In this document: positions 63,369 to 64,000 of the stretch, one piece after another
Layout of the letters: the number at the start of each line of letters is the position of its first letter
Numbering within the stretch: the first letter of the stretch is position 1
Origin: Ruminococcus sp. AM36-2AA
GTDB lineage: Bacteria; Bacillota; Clostridia; Lachnospirales; Lachnospiraceae
Assembly (NCBI RefSeq): GCF_003461955.1
Contig: NZ_QTYB01000009.1
Location: forward strand, 122,067 to 186,066
Length of the DNA: 64,000 nt
Direction: 5' to 3'
The notes under the pieces: model-generated
Database searches by the model: none
What the model saw: the letters and a program-made list of their open reading frames with translations, nothing else
Told to the model about the DNA's origin: nothing
Position numbers and translations under genes: made by a program

Positions 63369-64000
63369 TTACATCTGATACAGTTCCACTTCATCCTCTG
63401 GTTTCAGTATCAGATTAGTACTCAGATATTTTTCAATATCAAAGGTATTCTTTTTGTCATAATCGGACAGATATTTGTAATTTTTATGTTTGCAAATATC
63501 GTATTTATTTGAGAAAAATGGTCTGACACCTCTCACCTGCAGAATACATTTTCCTCCGTCCATGACTGCTATTTCATCCTGGCTCATCAACTCCTTTCCT
63601 GTTTTCTGGTAGTTCATTCCATAAGACCGCTGACTGCCTCTCGTATCCGATGTGTTATAAAGATCTATGGTTTCTTTTCCCAGGATCTCCGCTATTTCCT
63701 TTAATGTCGTTTTTTCCTTTCCACCCAGGAATAAGGTCGTATCACAGTTTCCTTCGATGGTATCGGCATTATCCTTATAAATTGCCTTAAGCTGAGACTT
63801 TGACTGCAAAATAATAGAAGCTGAGATTTCCCGGCTTCTAATCGTAGCAATCAGTTTTTCAAATTTTGGAATTTGTCCGATGTTCGCAAACTCGTCCAGG
63901 AGACACCTCACATGAATTGGAAGTCTACCTCCATATACATCATCAGCTCTGTCTGAATATTCTCGTGCGATGAAATCGCACTTCCGGAAATTTGGGAATC
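63369..64000 (-). CDS. VirD4/TraG-type coupling protein, C-terminal part (cut by window edge)
   Basis: The frame is open from base 64000: FPNFRKCDFIAREYSDRADD, then LPIHVRCLLDEFANIGQIPK (Walker B region with the DEFANIG motif), KLIATIRSREISASIILQSK and FLGGKEKTTLKEIAEILGKE. This is the C-terminal half of the type IV coupling ATPase that delivers relaxase-bound DNA to the mating pore. No internal start is used: the sequence upstream is conserved and in frame. It is the first ICE gene in the window and stands in its usual place ahead of maff2. Confidence 0.9.
   Translation of the reverse strand, partial: FPNFRKCDFIAREYSDRADDVYGGRLPIHVRCLLDEFANIGQIPKFEKLIATIRSREISASIILQSKSQLKAIYKDNADTIEGNCDTTLFLGGKEKTTLKEIAEILGKETIDLYNTSDTRGSQRSYGMNYQKTGKELMSQDEIAVMDGGKCILQVRGVRPFFSNKYDICKHKNYKYLSDYDKKNTFDIEKYLSTNLILKPEDEVELYQM

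Noticed and set aside
1..64000. tRNA or rRNA genes
   Set aside because: I saw no tRNA-like cloverleaf with a TTCGA arm and no ribosomal RNA core sequence while reading; a covariance search would settle this.

Overview
The window is a mosaic of mobile DNA from a gut-type Gram-positive anaerobe of the Clostridia, most likely Lachnospiraceae or a relative. The backbone is a Tn1549/CTn-type integrative conjugative element (ICE). The evidence is the gene set (VirD4, Maff2, TrbL-like, PrgI, VirB4, CD1108, DUF4315, CD1107, topoisomerase III, helicase/methylase, ArdC-type giant protein, TTRAP, MobP relaxase), strong AAGGAG ribosome sites, several TTG starts and an SPKTG cell-wall anchor. Almost every gene is on the minus strand, so the ICE reads from base 64000 toward base 1. 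Both window ends are cut inside genes.

Layout, right to left. 63369-64000: C-terminal part of the VirD4 coupling protein. 62966-63127: N-terminal half of a small Maff2 membrane protein. 44841-62992: an 18.1 kb nested mobilizable element that split maff2. Its ends carry a shared 8-bp core and inverted arms. It encodes a large serine recombinase, a MobA/MobL (MOBQ) relaxase with DUF3847 partner, a primase-helicase, SSB, a candidate oriT, a holin-like type I toxin, a DUF3791/DUF3990 module, two GNAT acetyltransferases and a phosphate cargo (Na/Pi symporter, PstS-like lipoprotein), plus an EAL protein and a TnpV. 34248-44848: the C-terminal half of maff2, then the mating-pore genes (TrbL-like, PrgI, VirB4, cell-wall hydrolase CD1108, DUF4315, CD1107) and topoisomerase III. 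27527-34258: a 2243-residue thioester/SpaA-repeat surface adhesin. 26761-27463: an XRE regulator and a second holin-like toxin. 15488-26560: a giant methylase-helicase gene broken by a 3.5 kb insert carrying the mosaic ribosomal-protection gene tet(O/W/O), a Cys-rich KTR protein and a TnpV. 8046-15430: ArdC/YodL/nucleotidyltransferase giant protein, TTRAP protein, YodL pseudogene and MobP relaxase.

1-7642 is a separate, visibly more GC-rich cargo. A divergent AraC regulator faces an operon of ECF S component, EcfT, fused double EcfA, two YbtP/YbtQ-like half ABC transporters and a DtxR-type metal regulator. This looks like a metallophore or siderophore uptake locus without biosynthesis genes.

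The most notable observations are four. (1) The precise insertion of an 18.1 kb element in maff2, with attB and attP reconstructable by eye. (2) A complete TnpV gene with its own ribosome site overlapping, in another frame, the disordered linker of the helicase. (3) The tet(O/W/O) insertion that removed helicase motif VI and made a chimeric downstream gene. (4) A candidate three-gene ADP-ribosyltransferase-like toxin module. Assignments rest on reading the sequence and recalled family knowledge; no database search was run.
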